Positions 46,646-58,845 of a stretch of 64,000 bases of DNA are shown here, in pieces. The position numbers and the translations under genes are program-made. How positions within the stretch are numbered: position 1 is the stretch's first letter; the number at the start of each line of letters is the position of its first letter. This DNA comes from Pagrus major (taxonomy: Eukaryota; Chordata; Actinopteri; Spariformes; Sparidae): assembly GCF_040436345.1 (NCBI RefSeq), contig NC_133236.1, forward strand, positions 14,355,966-14,419,965, in the 5' to 3' direction. The notes under the pieces are model-generated. The model saw only the letters and a program-made list of their open reading frames with translations, was not told the origin of the DNA and did not search any database.

Positions 46646-46858
46646 TTTTTTTTTTTTTTTTTTATAATTATTTTTTTGGCCTTTTCATGGCTTTATTGAC
46701 AGAACAGCTGAAGATAGACAGGAATCAGGATGAGAGAGAGGGGGAGTGACATGCAGCAAAGAGCCCCAGGCTGGGACTCGAACCCAGGGCTGCTGCAGCG
46801 AGGGCAAAGCCTCTGTACATGGGACGCCTGCTCTACCAACTGAGCTAAACAGCACCCC
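46646..46858 (-). mobile_element. tRNA-derived SINE with 14-base target duplication
   Basis: On the minus strand it has an A box (tagctcagttgg) and a B box (gggttcgagtccc), a tRNA-like head, a body ending gtcaataaagccatgaaaag and an A-rich tail (T-run 46646-46663 on plus). The direct repeat gctgaaacagtttc at 46632-46645 and 46859-46872 is the target duplication, lying inside hAT transposase codons. Confidence 0.93.
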
Positions 46859-46872
46859 GCTGAAACAGTTTC
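46859..46872. repeat. SINE target-site duplication, right copy
   Basis: gctgaaacagtttc, exact match to 46632-46645. Confidence 0.93.
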
Positions 46873-47335
46873 AACCTTGAGAGCTTTTTGGGAGGACAGA
46901 TCTAGAGTGTGAGCGATGCATCTGATGTGTGGCTCCATCTCTGCACCTGCCCCCGCGAGTAGCATGTTCCTTGCATTGTCAGTGACCAAAGCAGGCTTTT
47001 TATCTTTAAGTTTCCATTCACAGCAAACATCACGCAGAAAAGCTGACAGATTTTGTCCAGTGTGGGCCTCATTAAATGCTCTAGTTTGCAGAACATGGTT
47101 TTTCATATTCCACTCATTGTCAATATGATGTGCTGTGACTGTGATATATGACTGAGTGGCACAGGACGTCCAGCCATCCATAGTGAGAGCAACTCGTTGG
47201 GCATTACTCAGGGATTCCACTACCTCTGTTTTCACTTTGTTGTACAGAGCAGCGATTTGTGTGTCGATAAAGAACGCCCTTTGTGGTATTTTATACCTTG
47301 GGTCTAAAATGTGGACCAGTTGTTTGAATCCCTCA

Positions 47336-49400
47336 TATATTATAATATATTATTATAACATTCGAAAATATTTGCATTTAGAACATTAATGATGCTCTCT
47401 TTACTTAGTTTAGGTTTATTAGCTGAGATGCCAGGACAGAAAATGTACTTTTTTTGTGGTTGAGCCTCACATGTTTGTAATGACAATGCATGCATGATGT
47501 TTCCTAAGAAAGGAAGTGATTCATCGTTTTGATCAGCAAAAGAAGAACAAGGTATTTCAAAACTCAGGTAAAAAAAAGTCAACTTCCTCTTTGTAAAGTT
47601 AGAAGAAATATACATTATATAAGTTTATTGTTAAGTCTTGTAAAATAACTACGTTCTGAAATTAAATATAAGCTAGAGACCATCTTGCAATGGCAGGCCC
47701 GTAAACGAGTTCATGTTCCGACCCATGACTACTCAGTAGTGATTACTACATTATCACAGGAGTACTCATCACTCTGGCTTGGATCACATCCATCTTTGAA
47801 CTCGCCTTCATTTTTATTCTCATGTATGCACCTCAGAAGTTAAATGACTGCATGTCACACAGTTGTGATGCTATCGTGTTGGCAATGTCTGCCCACAGAC
47901 AGACAGAAAGACCCAGACAGACAGACAGACAGACATGCTGAAAACAATAACAGTTGCACTTGAGCAGACGGGGATGAGCTGGTATGGACTGGGATCAAAA
48001 AATGGCCCTGGCACATAAAAAGCTTCAGATGAAATCATACAGACAGACTAGAATGCAGAATACAACACAGATCACACACTAATGACTCCATACTATCACT
48101 ACAGTCACTGATGCATGCTGACAACTATTCAACACAATCTGAGACCAGCAGAACGCTAGGTGCTACAACATGACATACTCAACGAAGGCACATTCAGCAG
48201 AAACACATAGGCTCAAGGTTACCAGTGCAATATGTATATTATGTATGTATATATTTTAGCTGTAAAACATCCAAAAACTAACTACAATTATCAACAGAAA
48301 GTGATGTTGTTGAATGTTAACATCATGTCAAAGAAGTCTAAAATTAGCATGCTAACAAGCTAGCCCCCAGCATGGGTCCCCTACCACCTCTTGCCTGAAA
48401 ACCTCCTCCTTCCTGTAGTCTGAATCTCGTGTTAGTGTTATAAAATACAACACACCCCTGGTGCTCCGAGCTTCCAGTCCGACAGACTTGAGTCGACTAA
48501 TAGCACCGCTAGCTGCATTGCTAACTGAAATAATTAGCTAACAGCAGCTACAGTTATCAGCAGTTAGTGGTTCCTCTAGTGATATACTGCCACCTATCTA
48601 TTGATCTTACATATTGCCCCTTTAAGACACAGCACATAATGATACAACAGCTTCACCAGAATAGAGTGGTGTAGGGATGATGCATTTTTGTACGTTAAAG
48701 CAGAAGTTAGCATTGCCCTGGTTCCCTCAGCTAAAAGCTGATGGGGTTTTTAAATTGGATTTTGGATTATTGCAGAAGATAACCTCTGTGGCCAACACAA
48801 CTTTATGATAGTGTCTATTTATATACTGTATGTATGCATTGATTCTGCATGTTTATTTCAGTCTTGATGTCTGTTATATCTATTCATTGTCTAGCTTTGA
48901 CTCTAAACATATTTATTATTGACACTGACTTTTCTATTTTCTATGTTAGGTTCATCTACTAATGACCTGCCAAGTGTACATTTCTTGATTGTTTTTGGGG
49001 GGCTTGTAAGGACCTTTTTTTCTTATTTTTGACTTAGTAGGTGACTCAGCTAGTTGGTGTACCATTTTACTTGTTACAATGTACAGCACTTTGCTTGCAA
49101 TAATATGGGATGTTTACTCTCTCAGTGATTGGTTGCAGGCTCCCTATTTAAGATGGCTTCTCTTTATTAACACACTGTTTGCCTGATGAAGGTCTAGAAC
49201 TGAAACATTGCAGATCAATGTATTTTTGCAAGTTTGCAAGACAGTGTGCAGGGGTTTATTGCGACTCCTGTTCTATAGTTGTGTGATGTATTTTTCTGTT
49301 TTGGAAAAGAAGAGAGAACCGGAGTCTCCGGTGAGTGCTGAGTTTAGTGATTGACCTGATTGCAAACACACTGAAACAAACATGTCTGCATGTCATTGCT
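47336..49400. other. intergenic, mostly unrecognised
   Basis: There is an (ACAG)n-like stretch at 47896-47936. Near 48300-48400 the words ttagcatgctaacaagctagc resemble the repeat at 54600-54680. Near 49190 gcctgatgaaggtctagaactgaaac resembles a fish repeat end. No gene is seen. Confidence 0.4.
47896..47936 (+). repeat. (ACAG)n microsatellite
   Basis: Tetranucleotide array with one interruption (aaagaccc). Confidence 0.9.
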
Positions 49401-49407
49401 TGCTAGC

Positions 49408-49570
49408 TTAAAGGTGCTATTTGTAAGAAAAGTTGATTTTTGAGTCTCATTCCCAACTCGGCAAAAACTGATGAATTGGGATTGCAGGTCGGCTGGCCGC
49501 CATCCTGATGTGACAGTATTTGATGAGTTGTGAGACTCAAAAATCATCCCTTTACAAAGAGCACCCTTAA
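49408..49570. mobile_element. short TTAA-flanked inverted-repeat element
   Basis: TTAA + aggtgctatttgtaag at the left and ctttacaaagagcaccc + TTAA (49567-49570) at the right. Internally gatttttgagtctca pairs with tgagactcaaaaatc. It is 163 bases long, the most compact complete element in the window. Confidence 0.8.
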
Positions 49571-50910
49571 GGCTAATGTACAGAGATATATCTGGCTGTT
49601 TGGGGCCAGCAAAGTAACGCAAATATACACAAATTATCCTGCAGTCAAGCTCATGTCACTGGTGGTGAACACACCATTAAACAACCACCACTGCTGATAA
49701 AAATCCATCTGACATGACTAAGTCACAAATGTTCTTGGACAAGATGATATCATGTTAGGTTCACTTGCATTTATGGACGTCCTTCCTCGTTCTATCCCGG
49801 AAGTTATAGCGACAGGCGACTGAATGAAATGCAAATGAAATGAAATTACCTTGGGTAAACTTGCGATTTCTCTGGGTTTGATCCTTGTTGGAAACATTTG
49901 AAACAATGTAATGACATTGAATGCGGAATTCTTACATATTATATCTTTCACACAAAATTAATCAAATGCATCCATTGAGCATCCATTTAGAGCAACAGAG
50001 AACCTCATCAAATGAATTCAACTAAGACGACAACATTGTCCATTTAGAGTCAAAATCAGAACAATTACAGTGTTTACAGCCTCTATTACCAATGTGATGA
50101 CGACTTCATGCTAAAGCCACCAGAGGCCCTTTATACACACCCACTCCTAATCCTGAAATACCTGCCTGGCAGCTTTAATTAACTGCTGTAGCACCCTGCC
50201 AAGTCAGACCCAGACACCCCCCCTCTGCACTTCCCAGTATCCTCGCCAATGCCTCCATTCCAAATGGAGCTGTAGCTTTATGGTCACAGCGTGCCAGGAA
50301 ATCAGAGGAGAAAATAGACTCTAAATCACACATTCAGATGTAGCAGTGTAGGTGGAAGGCTTCTTGTACAGCCTGATCCAACATTGAATCATTTTGTCCT
50401 CCATCTTCTCATACAGTACCACCTGTGGTTGCGCTGCGCTTTTAAAAGCTACCTGTGTTCTTGAGTACCACCTCCATCTCTCGTCTTTAACAACATCCTA
50501 AAACCAAACTGAGTGGGCGAGGTTCGTCTGCTGCAGAAACATCTCCCCCCAGGAAACAATAGCCTGACTTTTCTTTTTAATTGTCATCAACTCTTTAGTG
50601 TCATTTTGCAGTTCACACCCAGTGCTTTGACTTAGCTCAAGGAGAAAAGAGAGATGAGAAGAGTGGATTGATGGTATTAATGATGTAGCCACTGTTTCAT
50701 CACCGAGTACTCTGTGAATAATAAATGTTGCATCATTCTGTTTTCATGACTTAACACATACAGCTTCTTTTAGCTTGATTTAAAGCTGCACTCGTCGAAA
50801 CCCACAATCAGCTCCAAATAAATGCCAATGATGCTCCATCTAGTGGATGTGTAAATACTGCAGGTAACTGAACTAACAACTCAAGCCACCAAAAATCAAT
50901 GAATGTTGCT
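49571..50910. other. intergenic, one possible regulatory motif
   Basis: No gene is seen. The segment 50141-50185 (acccactcct... tacctgcctggcagctttaatta) has a partner at 58370-58412; see findings. Confidence 0.35.
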
Positions 50911-51428
50911 TTAAAGGGTAACTCTACCAGTTTTACACGTTAAAGTGTAAAGTATTAGGGAGTAGTACTGCATATGTTAAAAAAGTAGTTTAAAGCCTTT
51001 TGTGGCTCCAGAAGAAGCTGCATGTGATCTGATAAATTGAGTCCTGTGATGTCACTCAGTGGCTGAGTTGTATTGTGGGTAATGTAGGCACCAGGCGTTG
51101 AAAAGGAAGCAGAATTCGTGAAATTAAGAAAAATGTGATATCTCTGATTCTGCCGTATCGATTATGATCATTTGTTTTTAAACTGTCCATAATTAGTCCA
51201 GCAGTGTTATAGGAGTGCAATGCTAGACCAGTGGACTGCTTTTCAAAACCTGCTGCCTACATTACCCACAATGCAACTTAGCCACTCAGTGACATCACAG
51301 GAGGCAATTTATCAAATTACATGCAGCTTCTTCTGGAGCCACAAAAGGCTTTTTTCACATATGCAGTAGTACTCCCCAAGACCTGTAAACACACTTTAAT
51401 GGTTAAAATAAGCAGAGATTCCTTTTAA
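50911..51428. mobile_element. TTAA-flanked long palindromic element, complete copy
   Basis: Same family as 25520-25964: TTAA + agggtaactctacc at the left, agattcctt + TTAA (51425-51428) at the right, with long inverted arms (gatgtcactcagtggctgag and its complement; attgtgggtaatgtagg and cctacattacccacaat). The outermost right end has decayed. Confidence 0.8.
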
Positions 51429-52680
51429 CCACCAATTAAATGCTACACTAACACAGCCAAAATAACCTTCACTGCTTAATGGTGATAACAATGCAACACT
51501 TCAGTCTAGAAAATACAGGTGCTTGAAACCTCCACACTTGAAAATATAACAATTCAAACTAGTCAGCTCTCCCATCATCCCACCTTCGTACACACAAGAA
51601 AGACACCTGATTGCAGCGATTGCATCACATAACAGATGACATGTTTTCATCTGGAGTTCAGAGTGTGTGGATTTTTATGATTCAAAAGAAAGAAACCCTT
51701 ACATTCCAAGATTAGAAGGAGCTGGCAGGCAGTGGCACACTCAGGATGTTTGAGGGGCAGGGGCAAAAAAAAATGAAAAGGGCAGCAGCTGTATGTGGTG
51801 GGGCACCAGCATGCAGAAAGGGGCACCTTAGAGGGAACCCTAGAGGGCACTTTCGTGGCGCTTTTTCGAACATGGGGGCACCAGATGGGGATATCGCATG
51901 GAAAAACAAAGTTATCTACTAGTGGGTGCCAGCAGCCAAAGAGACAGATATTTCTCTCAGGAGTGTGTGTTAGTTATGAGTTAGTGTTGGTGACGTGTGT
52001 TGAGCAAGACGATGTAGTTCACTGAGCAGTTTAACACAAAACTAGATGAAATCTTGATTTAATTACGCAAAATTACAACTTTATTGACTTGAAAATTATC
52101 TTTTAAATTGACAAACATCATATGTGTAGTTCATGGCACAATTCAAATGGGATCAATACATTATTTGTCTCTCTCCATTCACTACCATACAAAGTTTTTC
52201 CAAAAAAAGGTCCCATGAGGTGGCGTGACTTAGGCGCTCTATACCCAACTGATTGCTAACAAAGTTGCCATATTGACTTGATAAGCTATTTATATATCAG
52301 TGTTGAGGTTGCAGCATGTTCCTGCTGCCCCCTAGTGGCCAAACAATCAGCTACTAAAGGTTGAAATGTCATCTGCAACTGAAGATCACGTCATGTGATT
52401 AAAAGAGGGCTAACAGCGACTGAGTTGCCCTGAGCCGAGATTGTTATTGTTGCAAGCAACCCTGTTTGCATGACTCAAGCGTGTCTTTGTCAGCCGCGCT
52501 TAACTGTTTTTAATCACTGCCGAGGAAGACACAGTAGTGCCCGTCGGAAGCATGGTGAAACATGTTTTTGTTGGTGAATCACTGCATCAGCAACTTGTCT
52601 CCCAGATCAAGCTCTAATCCTGCCTCCTTTCCTGTCAATCGCGTTAGAAACACCGAGCATGTGAGTGTCTTCGCATGTGA
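51429..52680. other. intergenic, repeat fragments only
   Basis: At 51720-51900 a GGGGCAC-rich repeat (ggggcaccagc, ggggcacctta, gggggcaccag) is present, and at 52318-52345 the common fish word ctgccccctagtggcc. No gene is recognised. Confidence 0.4.
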
Positions 52681-52693
52681 ATGCAGTATGTAT

Positions 52694-52710
52694 GGGGGGG
52701 GGGGGGGGGG
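52694..52710 (+). repeat. 17-base G run
   Basis: An uninterrupted G homopolymer, prone to slippage and able to form quadruplex structure. Confidence 0.95.
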
Positions 52711-53292
52711 ATCTCTGTTTGTCAATTAATCACACTTCCTGTCTGCTTGTGCTCTCATCACAGGAGCTGGAGCAGGGCCCGAGCAGCAGGGGGGGAATAC
52801 GTATGCACAGACATGCAAGAGATTGGTGGAGTTTCACATCTGAGGTGGATGGCGCCTTCTCCTTTCAAATATCTATTTTTTTCAATCTCGGCCCCCAAAT
52901 CCTGTCACGGCGTGTCCGTATCCCAGCCAACCATTGGCTCGCCGCTTACCACCCCCACCCCTGTCACATGAAGTTGGAAATAAAAAGCACAACAACTCCG
53001 AAGTCTCCTCAGGACAACCAGTTTTATTTCTGGTGAGGAAACGTTCAGTGTGTGTTTGTGCGCACGTGCAGTGGGGGCGGTTGGTGCAATTGAGAGGCGG
53101 CGGAGGAGGAGGAGAGTGTGTACATATACATGTATAGGTGTGAGTGTACGTGCCCTTATGTGCGTGCTTGAACGGGGTCCAACTCCGAGGCACTTGTTCT
53201 TCTGCAGGGTGCTGTGATGTCATCCTCCCACTTCTCCACTGTGTTTTCACACCAGCGTGAGTCACACCGCTCCGGCTCTCTTCGTGGGGAGG

Positions 53293-53341
53293 TGCGTGTG
53301 CATGTGTGTGTGTGTGCGTGTTTGTGTGTGCGCGCGCGCAG
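53293..53341 (+). repeat. GT/GC dinucleotide tract with alternating purine-pyrimidine end
   Basis: gtgtgcatgtgtgtgtgtgtgc runs into gcgcgcgcgc; a Z-DNA-prone stretch. Confidence 0.85.
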
Positions 53342-53342
53342 T

Positions 53343-54374
53343 GCCAAATGGGAGGTATTTTGAAGTTGAATTCTGTCTGTGCCTCTGCCTTTTCAAACCT
53401 ATCTTTAAAGAGTTCTCTGTAAGTTCCTGTACTCTACAAAGGGAGGCTGGGATTGTGAGGATCATAGTGCAGCGGCAGCTTTTGACAGGCAGCTCCGATG
53501 TTAATCCTCTGAGAAGCAACCTGCCCCTTTACCACATGCAGAGACGGAGAACAATATATATTCGGTCTCTAGCAGTCTCTTAATAAGAAAAACATATCTC
53601 TGAAGGAGTTTGCATGGAGCATGCACAGCGATAACCCAAACTCCCGTGGGACAGACCTGTAGGTCCCTGTAGCTGAGTAGAAACTGAACATGAGAAGACC
53701 TGTGGAGAAAGATTTTACTTCTGCAAAGTTGCTTTGGCTGCGTAGGGGAAAAATCCAGCTACATACATTTTTCAAGTAATTTTTCTTTACCCGCTGTCAG
53801 ACTGAAAGTGAGGGGGGAAATGAAAGAGGATAAAGGTACAATAAGGGGGAAAAGCCAACTTTTACTCAACAGATTAAATATGCTTCTCGTATACAGTTGA
53901 ATCTACACCAATAAAACATACACAGAGTAAATAGTTAATGATTTATGCATTCTCAGTCTTGTTTTTGCTTTGTTTGTTTAAGCAACTGGCATTCAACTTA
54001 CTGGATAGGCGTGTACAAATAGACGGATTGCATAGGACTTGTGATGAAGTGGTTTATTTGTCTAGCTCTAGCTGCTTCATACCAAGTATGTCTGGGCCAC
54101 GTGCCCCAGGCTACAGACTCCCAACATATGCACTGGTAAGACTAGAATATCCATAGTTGTTATGATAATATTCCAACCCCAACCAATCATCCATTCTCAA
54201 TAGTGTTTATCCTGCTCATGGTATCAACATGACTGACAGCATCAGTTTTAATAAATCAATCACTTATCCCATGAAATATGTCGACATTTATATGTTGATT
54301 AGAAGGATATTTGGTGCAGACATCCTTGGTGCCCAGAAGATGATTCCAAATGATTTTAGCGATCCCCTCAACTT
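53343..54374. other. intergenic, no recognised feature
   Basis: No gene or clear repeat is seen. Confidence 0.4.
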
Positions 54375-54681
54375 ACCTGCAGGGCCCCCTGCTGGTTGAC
54401 ATTTTATCTTTTTACTGGAATGTCTACAAACATCAGATTGATTGTGATGAAATTTGCCCCAGAAATTTTTGTTCCCCACAGGATGAACTCTAAAATAACT
54501 TTACATCAAGCGTCAACATCAGGTCAAAACTTTAGTTTGTCTAATACTTTGGTTGCAAATGACATTTCCATCAGCCTCAGGTGTACTTGCTAATTAGCAC
54601 ATTATCAGCTAAATATTAGCATAATAACTGTGAGTGTGGAAGCATGCGAAAGTTAGCATTTAGCTCAAAGCGCAGCAGTGC
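54375..54681 (+). mobile_element. dispersed fish repeat fragment
   Basis: Words cagggccccctgctggttga, gattgtgatgaaatttgcc, gctaattagcacattatc and tagcatttagctcaaagc occur in an order I recall from a common fish repeat. No class was determined. Confidence 0.5.
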
Positions 54682-55296
54682 TTAAGGGATAAGTTAGCTC
54701 ACAAATGAAAAGTCAGTCATTATCTACTCACCATCATGTGGATGGTAAGTGAACTTTCGTAGTCCACAAAACATTTCTGGAGCTTCACAGCAAAACAGCG
54801 TTGCAGCATTCTCCCAAACAAATGAAGTAGATGGGGACTTGTTTTAAAATGTAAAAATAAAACAGAAAATAAACAAAAAGTTGCTCCATACAGCTCATCC
54901 GGGGTAAAGCAAATCTGTGGAGGCCCTGAGATCCAAGATTGATTTGAAAAGATGTTATTACACTCTACTTTAAATACTGCTTTTAAAATCTTCACGGTAG
55001 CTGCTAAGCTAAAAGCGTTAGCATGTCTGAAATGGGTGCACAAGTTCTGAAGACTTATCCTCAGCAGGATAAGCTACATGGAGTCATTTTTGTTTCATTG
55101 GAGTTTTTTTGGTTGCTTTTTACATTTTAAAATAAGTCCCCATCTACTTCAGTTGTTTAGGAGAACGCTGCAACGTTGTTTTGCTGTGAAGCTCTAGAAA
55201 TGTTTTGTGAACTGCAAAACTCCACCTGACTTTCCATCGGCAGGGGGGTAGAGTAGATAATGAATGAATTTTCCTTTGGGCAAACTTATCCTTTAA
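54682..55296. mobile_element. TTAA-flanked AGGATAAGTT element, complete copy
   Basis: TTAA (54682-54685) + gggataagttagctcac at the left, and gcaaacttatcc + TTAA (55293-55296) at the right. Arms are long inverted copies: gtagtccacaaaacatttctg against agaaatgttttgtgaactgc, and tgcagcattctcccaaaca against gtttaggagaacgctgcaac. There is no coding capacity. Confidence 0.85.
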
Positions 55297-58200
55297 GCAT
55301 CACGGATGCTTTTTTCGGTGTTATTTGCGTTTCTTTTTTTTAGGTGAAATCAGTGCAATTTATGATCTTATTCTTTAGGCACACATGGGGCATAAAGTAT
55401 CAACTTTTCTCAAAGTGTCCCACAGTATTTGACACGATGTAAGAGCTGAGAGTAAAAGATGAAAACAAAGTTGTCCATCTTTGAGCGTGTGCAAGTCGTG
55501 ACTGGACTGAACATCATCAGTTACTGCTCTCCTTGGGTCCGTCCTAAAATGTCTGCAATTCAGTCGGCCGAGCAAATCACTCCAGCAGTTTACCCTCACA
55601 ATAACAATGTGCAACAAAACACTAATTGCACACACACACACACTCCAATCAAGACACAGTGGTCTCCACTTAATGAAAACAAGCGCATCAAATTCTGCCT
55701 ATTTTCGGAGCACACTGTCTGCATAATGCCCCTTAGCAAAGGAGACAAAAGAGCCAGTGTATGTGAAAACTACTTGTCGCCTTTCTTCATGTCAATCTCT
55801 ATTAGTGTAGGAGCGCCGCTTGAGTGGAACTTTGTGAATGGGCCCATTCTTTTCATTCCTCCGCTTCCAGGGGCAACAGAGGGAGGAATTCCTCCACTCT
55901 CCCTCTCTGGGTTACAGCGGTCATGTATCCTTTAGGTGGTCGCCCCATGTCTGACTTCACTAGTTGACATCTTAATATAACTCAGACAGAATGCAACAGT
56001 CATCCACTGCAGTGTCGCATCAGATATAATGACATCATGTCTGATGCCTTTAAAAGAGAAGGGGGAAAAGACTGAGCTTCAAAAGCAGCCTTCCTCATTA
56101 AGTTTTTTTTTCTTTCCCCACAGATTTGCCTATTATACCACCAAGGGAGAGCGTTAAAGATAAAAGTGGAGGTATAGGCCAAGATGCTGCAAGTGCAAAT
56201 TAAAGGGACACAAGATAATCTGAGACATTTAGTCAAGTGGGATCTGCAATGTTGTACCAGTTTCATACCACAAATTAAATGCAAGCACATTTTGAGAATG
56301 TAATGTGTCCATATTGAAAAATTGATAAGCATATTCAAGTCAAATATGAGTAGAAAAACCTTCGATCTTTAAGTTTACTGTTGAAGTACACCGTTGTCCC
56401 ACAATGCAATGCACAAAGGAAATGTAGGAGCAACCCACAGGCGCTAAATGTTGAAAACAAAGCAATGAAAACAACAAAACAAAAAAACCTTATGCTGTTT
56501 TTTGTATACTAACTGCAAAACCTGCAGTAACGCATTACTCAGTAACTCATTACGGTAATATTATTACTTTCCACAGTAATGAGTGGTGTAAGGGATTACA
56601 ATTTCCAAATCAGTAATTACATAACAGTTACTATGTTAAGTAAGGATGCATTACTGTGGCACCAGAACACGATTCGTTTTTTTGTCCTAGCCAGGCTGTC
56701 TGGGGGCAGGGCAGGTCACGTTGGCTACTAGGCCAAAAAGCTGAATGAAGGATGAAGGATGAGGGAGACAGGTATACTTTCAACAGCTGGAAGTGTTGTC
56801 ATTGTTTTGAGTTTGTCTCAATCAAAGATGCAAAGAACACTGACGTCCATTGCAAAACTTTGTGTGAACAGCAAAACGCTTTCAACGACAAAAACTATAA
56901 CATGTACGTTAAATTACTGAAGCATCTGATAGGGCAGCACAGCAATGTGCTGTATACATTATATAATATACCTGTATACTAAGACAATTTGTATATAGCA
57001 CACATTGTATACAATTAACATGTAGAATGGAGTCAAAGGAACAAAATCACGCCGCTCTCTCTCACTTATTCAACCACCTGTGCAGATATACTGTATAAAG
57101 GTGAGTCTATAAGGTCCTGGATTTGAACTTGTCCTGGGTCCTCTCTGCATGGAGTTCGCATTCAAGTGCTTGCGTGAGTTCTGCCTGGTACTCGAGTCTC
57201 AACTCCTTCAAACATGTTACAATACAATTAGTATCTACATACTCCTGTGTTCCAACTCCAAACTACATATAAACTGTAACCATGTTTTGTTTTGTTTTTT
57301 TGCAGTTCTGTACTTCACACTGAAAAAGTGACAAAATATCGGATGGACATTGTCTCACAATGCAACACACAATGGAAACGATCCTGGTCTTCTTCTACAC
57401 AGCTGTTGATCTACAGGTGTGCAAAGGCTTTGCTCTGTAAATCCTCTAAAAATCTGACAATTTCAGTTGAACACTCAGAGAAAATGAGCTGGAAAGTGAG
57501 TTTTGAGAGCAAGAAATGTCAGCAGCTGGTGAAGTGTCTGTTGCATCATTGACACACACAAATACATGGCCACACACACACACACACACATGCTTCTCTG
57601 CATCAGAAGTCAGTATTTTGAGAGTCTGTGTCCGTGCGTTCATCTTTTAATCTAATACTGTAGTTACAATAGTTTAGGGAGTTAAGAAAAAAATCCTATT
57701 TCATTGTTCCAAGACACAGGACACTTCTCCAGCAGTAAAAAAAACCCTCATAATTCCCCCACTAGATCAATTAAGTGTTCTCAAGTTGTCCCTATTTTCT
57801 GCCACCAAATTAACTGATGCCTCACTGTTTTATTGGCGTAGAAAACAGTAAAGTTTCAGTGTTGTTTATTGTTGTTGATGAGTCTTTTCTACACTTTAAT
57901 CCATGCTGAATTTCATTCTGTGGCTAACCCAATTAGAATACTTGAGCTAATCCTGGGGGAGCAGTTTTTCACCAGAGAACAATACCAAACCACCCACACA
58001 AATATCCGCCCCATGACAGAATGGGGTGGGTAGTGTTAGGACCCATAGAGCTACAGGAATAGAGAGGTTTTAATCACGGTAATCTCTTTTCCTTTGTCTT
58101 TATTAGATTGTTATGTAATCCTGGATGACATTTGAGAATAATGGATGCATGGACGGAAAGTGGAAATCAAAGGCAGGCAGAGGTAAATGCGGAGAGATCG

Positions 58201-58603
58201 AGTAAATGAAGATGAGAATGTGAACTATACTGTCACCTGGAGCAGAATGAATAATTATTGAGAAGAAATGGCAGATAGAGGACAGAGAATACACAGAACA
58301 GGAATCTAACTATTCACAGGTGATTATGTAGGAGAGAGAGTGATGAATTCCTGTGACTCCCATACAATTCACCCACTCCTTACATTGGTACCTGCTGAGC
58401 AGCTTTAATTAGGGCAGTGCTCTCTCTCTCTTATCTAATTAAAATTTTATGCTGGAATAATTAATGTGTGTGAGCGAAGCAAGCAGGTGGATTTTGCAAA
58501 GCTGGGCTTACAGCATGTAAGTTATAAGCTGTCTTTTCACATACATCCAGCAAATGTGTCTTTGTTGCTGTCTATTTCTAACTGGTTCACTCAAAAAATG
58601 CCT
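55297..58603. other. intergenic, no recognised gene
   Basis: Holds a 158-codon plus-strand frame (55459-55935) with no domain and non-coding composition, a (CA)n at 57572-57590 and a homeodomain-like TAATTA segment at 58370-58412. Nothing else is recognised. Confidence 0.4.
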
Positions 58604-58845
58604 TTAAAGGGGCTCCGTGTGACAATTTGTAGCAATTAAGATGTATTAATAATCACCTATTGCTCATATATGAGCGGATTGTAATGTAATGTGATAAATG
58701 TGACAATTGTTGTCCTTTAAGTTTGTCAGTTTGTTCATTCTGTCATGAAAAGAAAGACAGTTTGTTTATTCAGTTATCTTTCTCAGTTATCTTTCTCTTC
58801 TGATTAAAACGTCTTCCCCAGAACTACTTTTAAGTTGTGTAATGC
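58604..58845. mobile_element. decayed TTAA element, same family as 14504-14898
   Basis: Starts TTAAAGGGGCTCCGTGTGAC, shares gtttgtttattca and tctgattaaaacgt with the intact copy, and fades near ccagaactacttttaagttg. Confidence 0.45.

Larger units (their letters stand above)
45965..47335 (-). pseudogene. hAT transposase relic (ZBED-like), interrupted by a SINE
   Basis: Minus-strand pieces in order: GFKQLVHILDPRYK..., MDGWTS with SYITVTAHHID and TDNARNM, CIAHTLDLSSQKAL, then after the SINE HDVSTRWNSSLDMMEHL, LLTPLKTATKCLSEE and, in a shifted frame, ALDPRFKALEFLDDD. These are conserved hAT (ZBED1-like) catalytic-core motifs: the DGWT block, the CxxH helix and the STRWNS block. No BED finger is seen upstream of 47335. 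Damage: a SINE at 46646-46858, at least one frameshift near 46150, and loss of both ends. It was once an autonomous transposase and is now dead. Confidence 0.85.

Noticed and set aside
46780-46858. Functional tRNA gene
   Set aside because: A and B boxes are present, but the sequence cannot close a full tRNA cloverleaf. It continues into a SINE body with an A-rich tail and target duplications.
55459-55935. 158-codon plus-strand frame
   Set aside because: No recognisable domain, no flanking splice or promoter signals, low-complexity CA-derived residues in the middle, and AT-rich non-coding composition.
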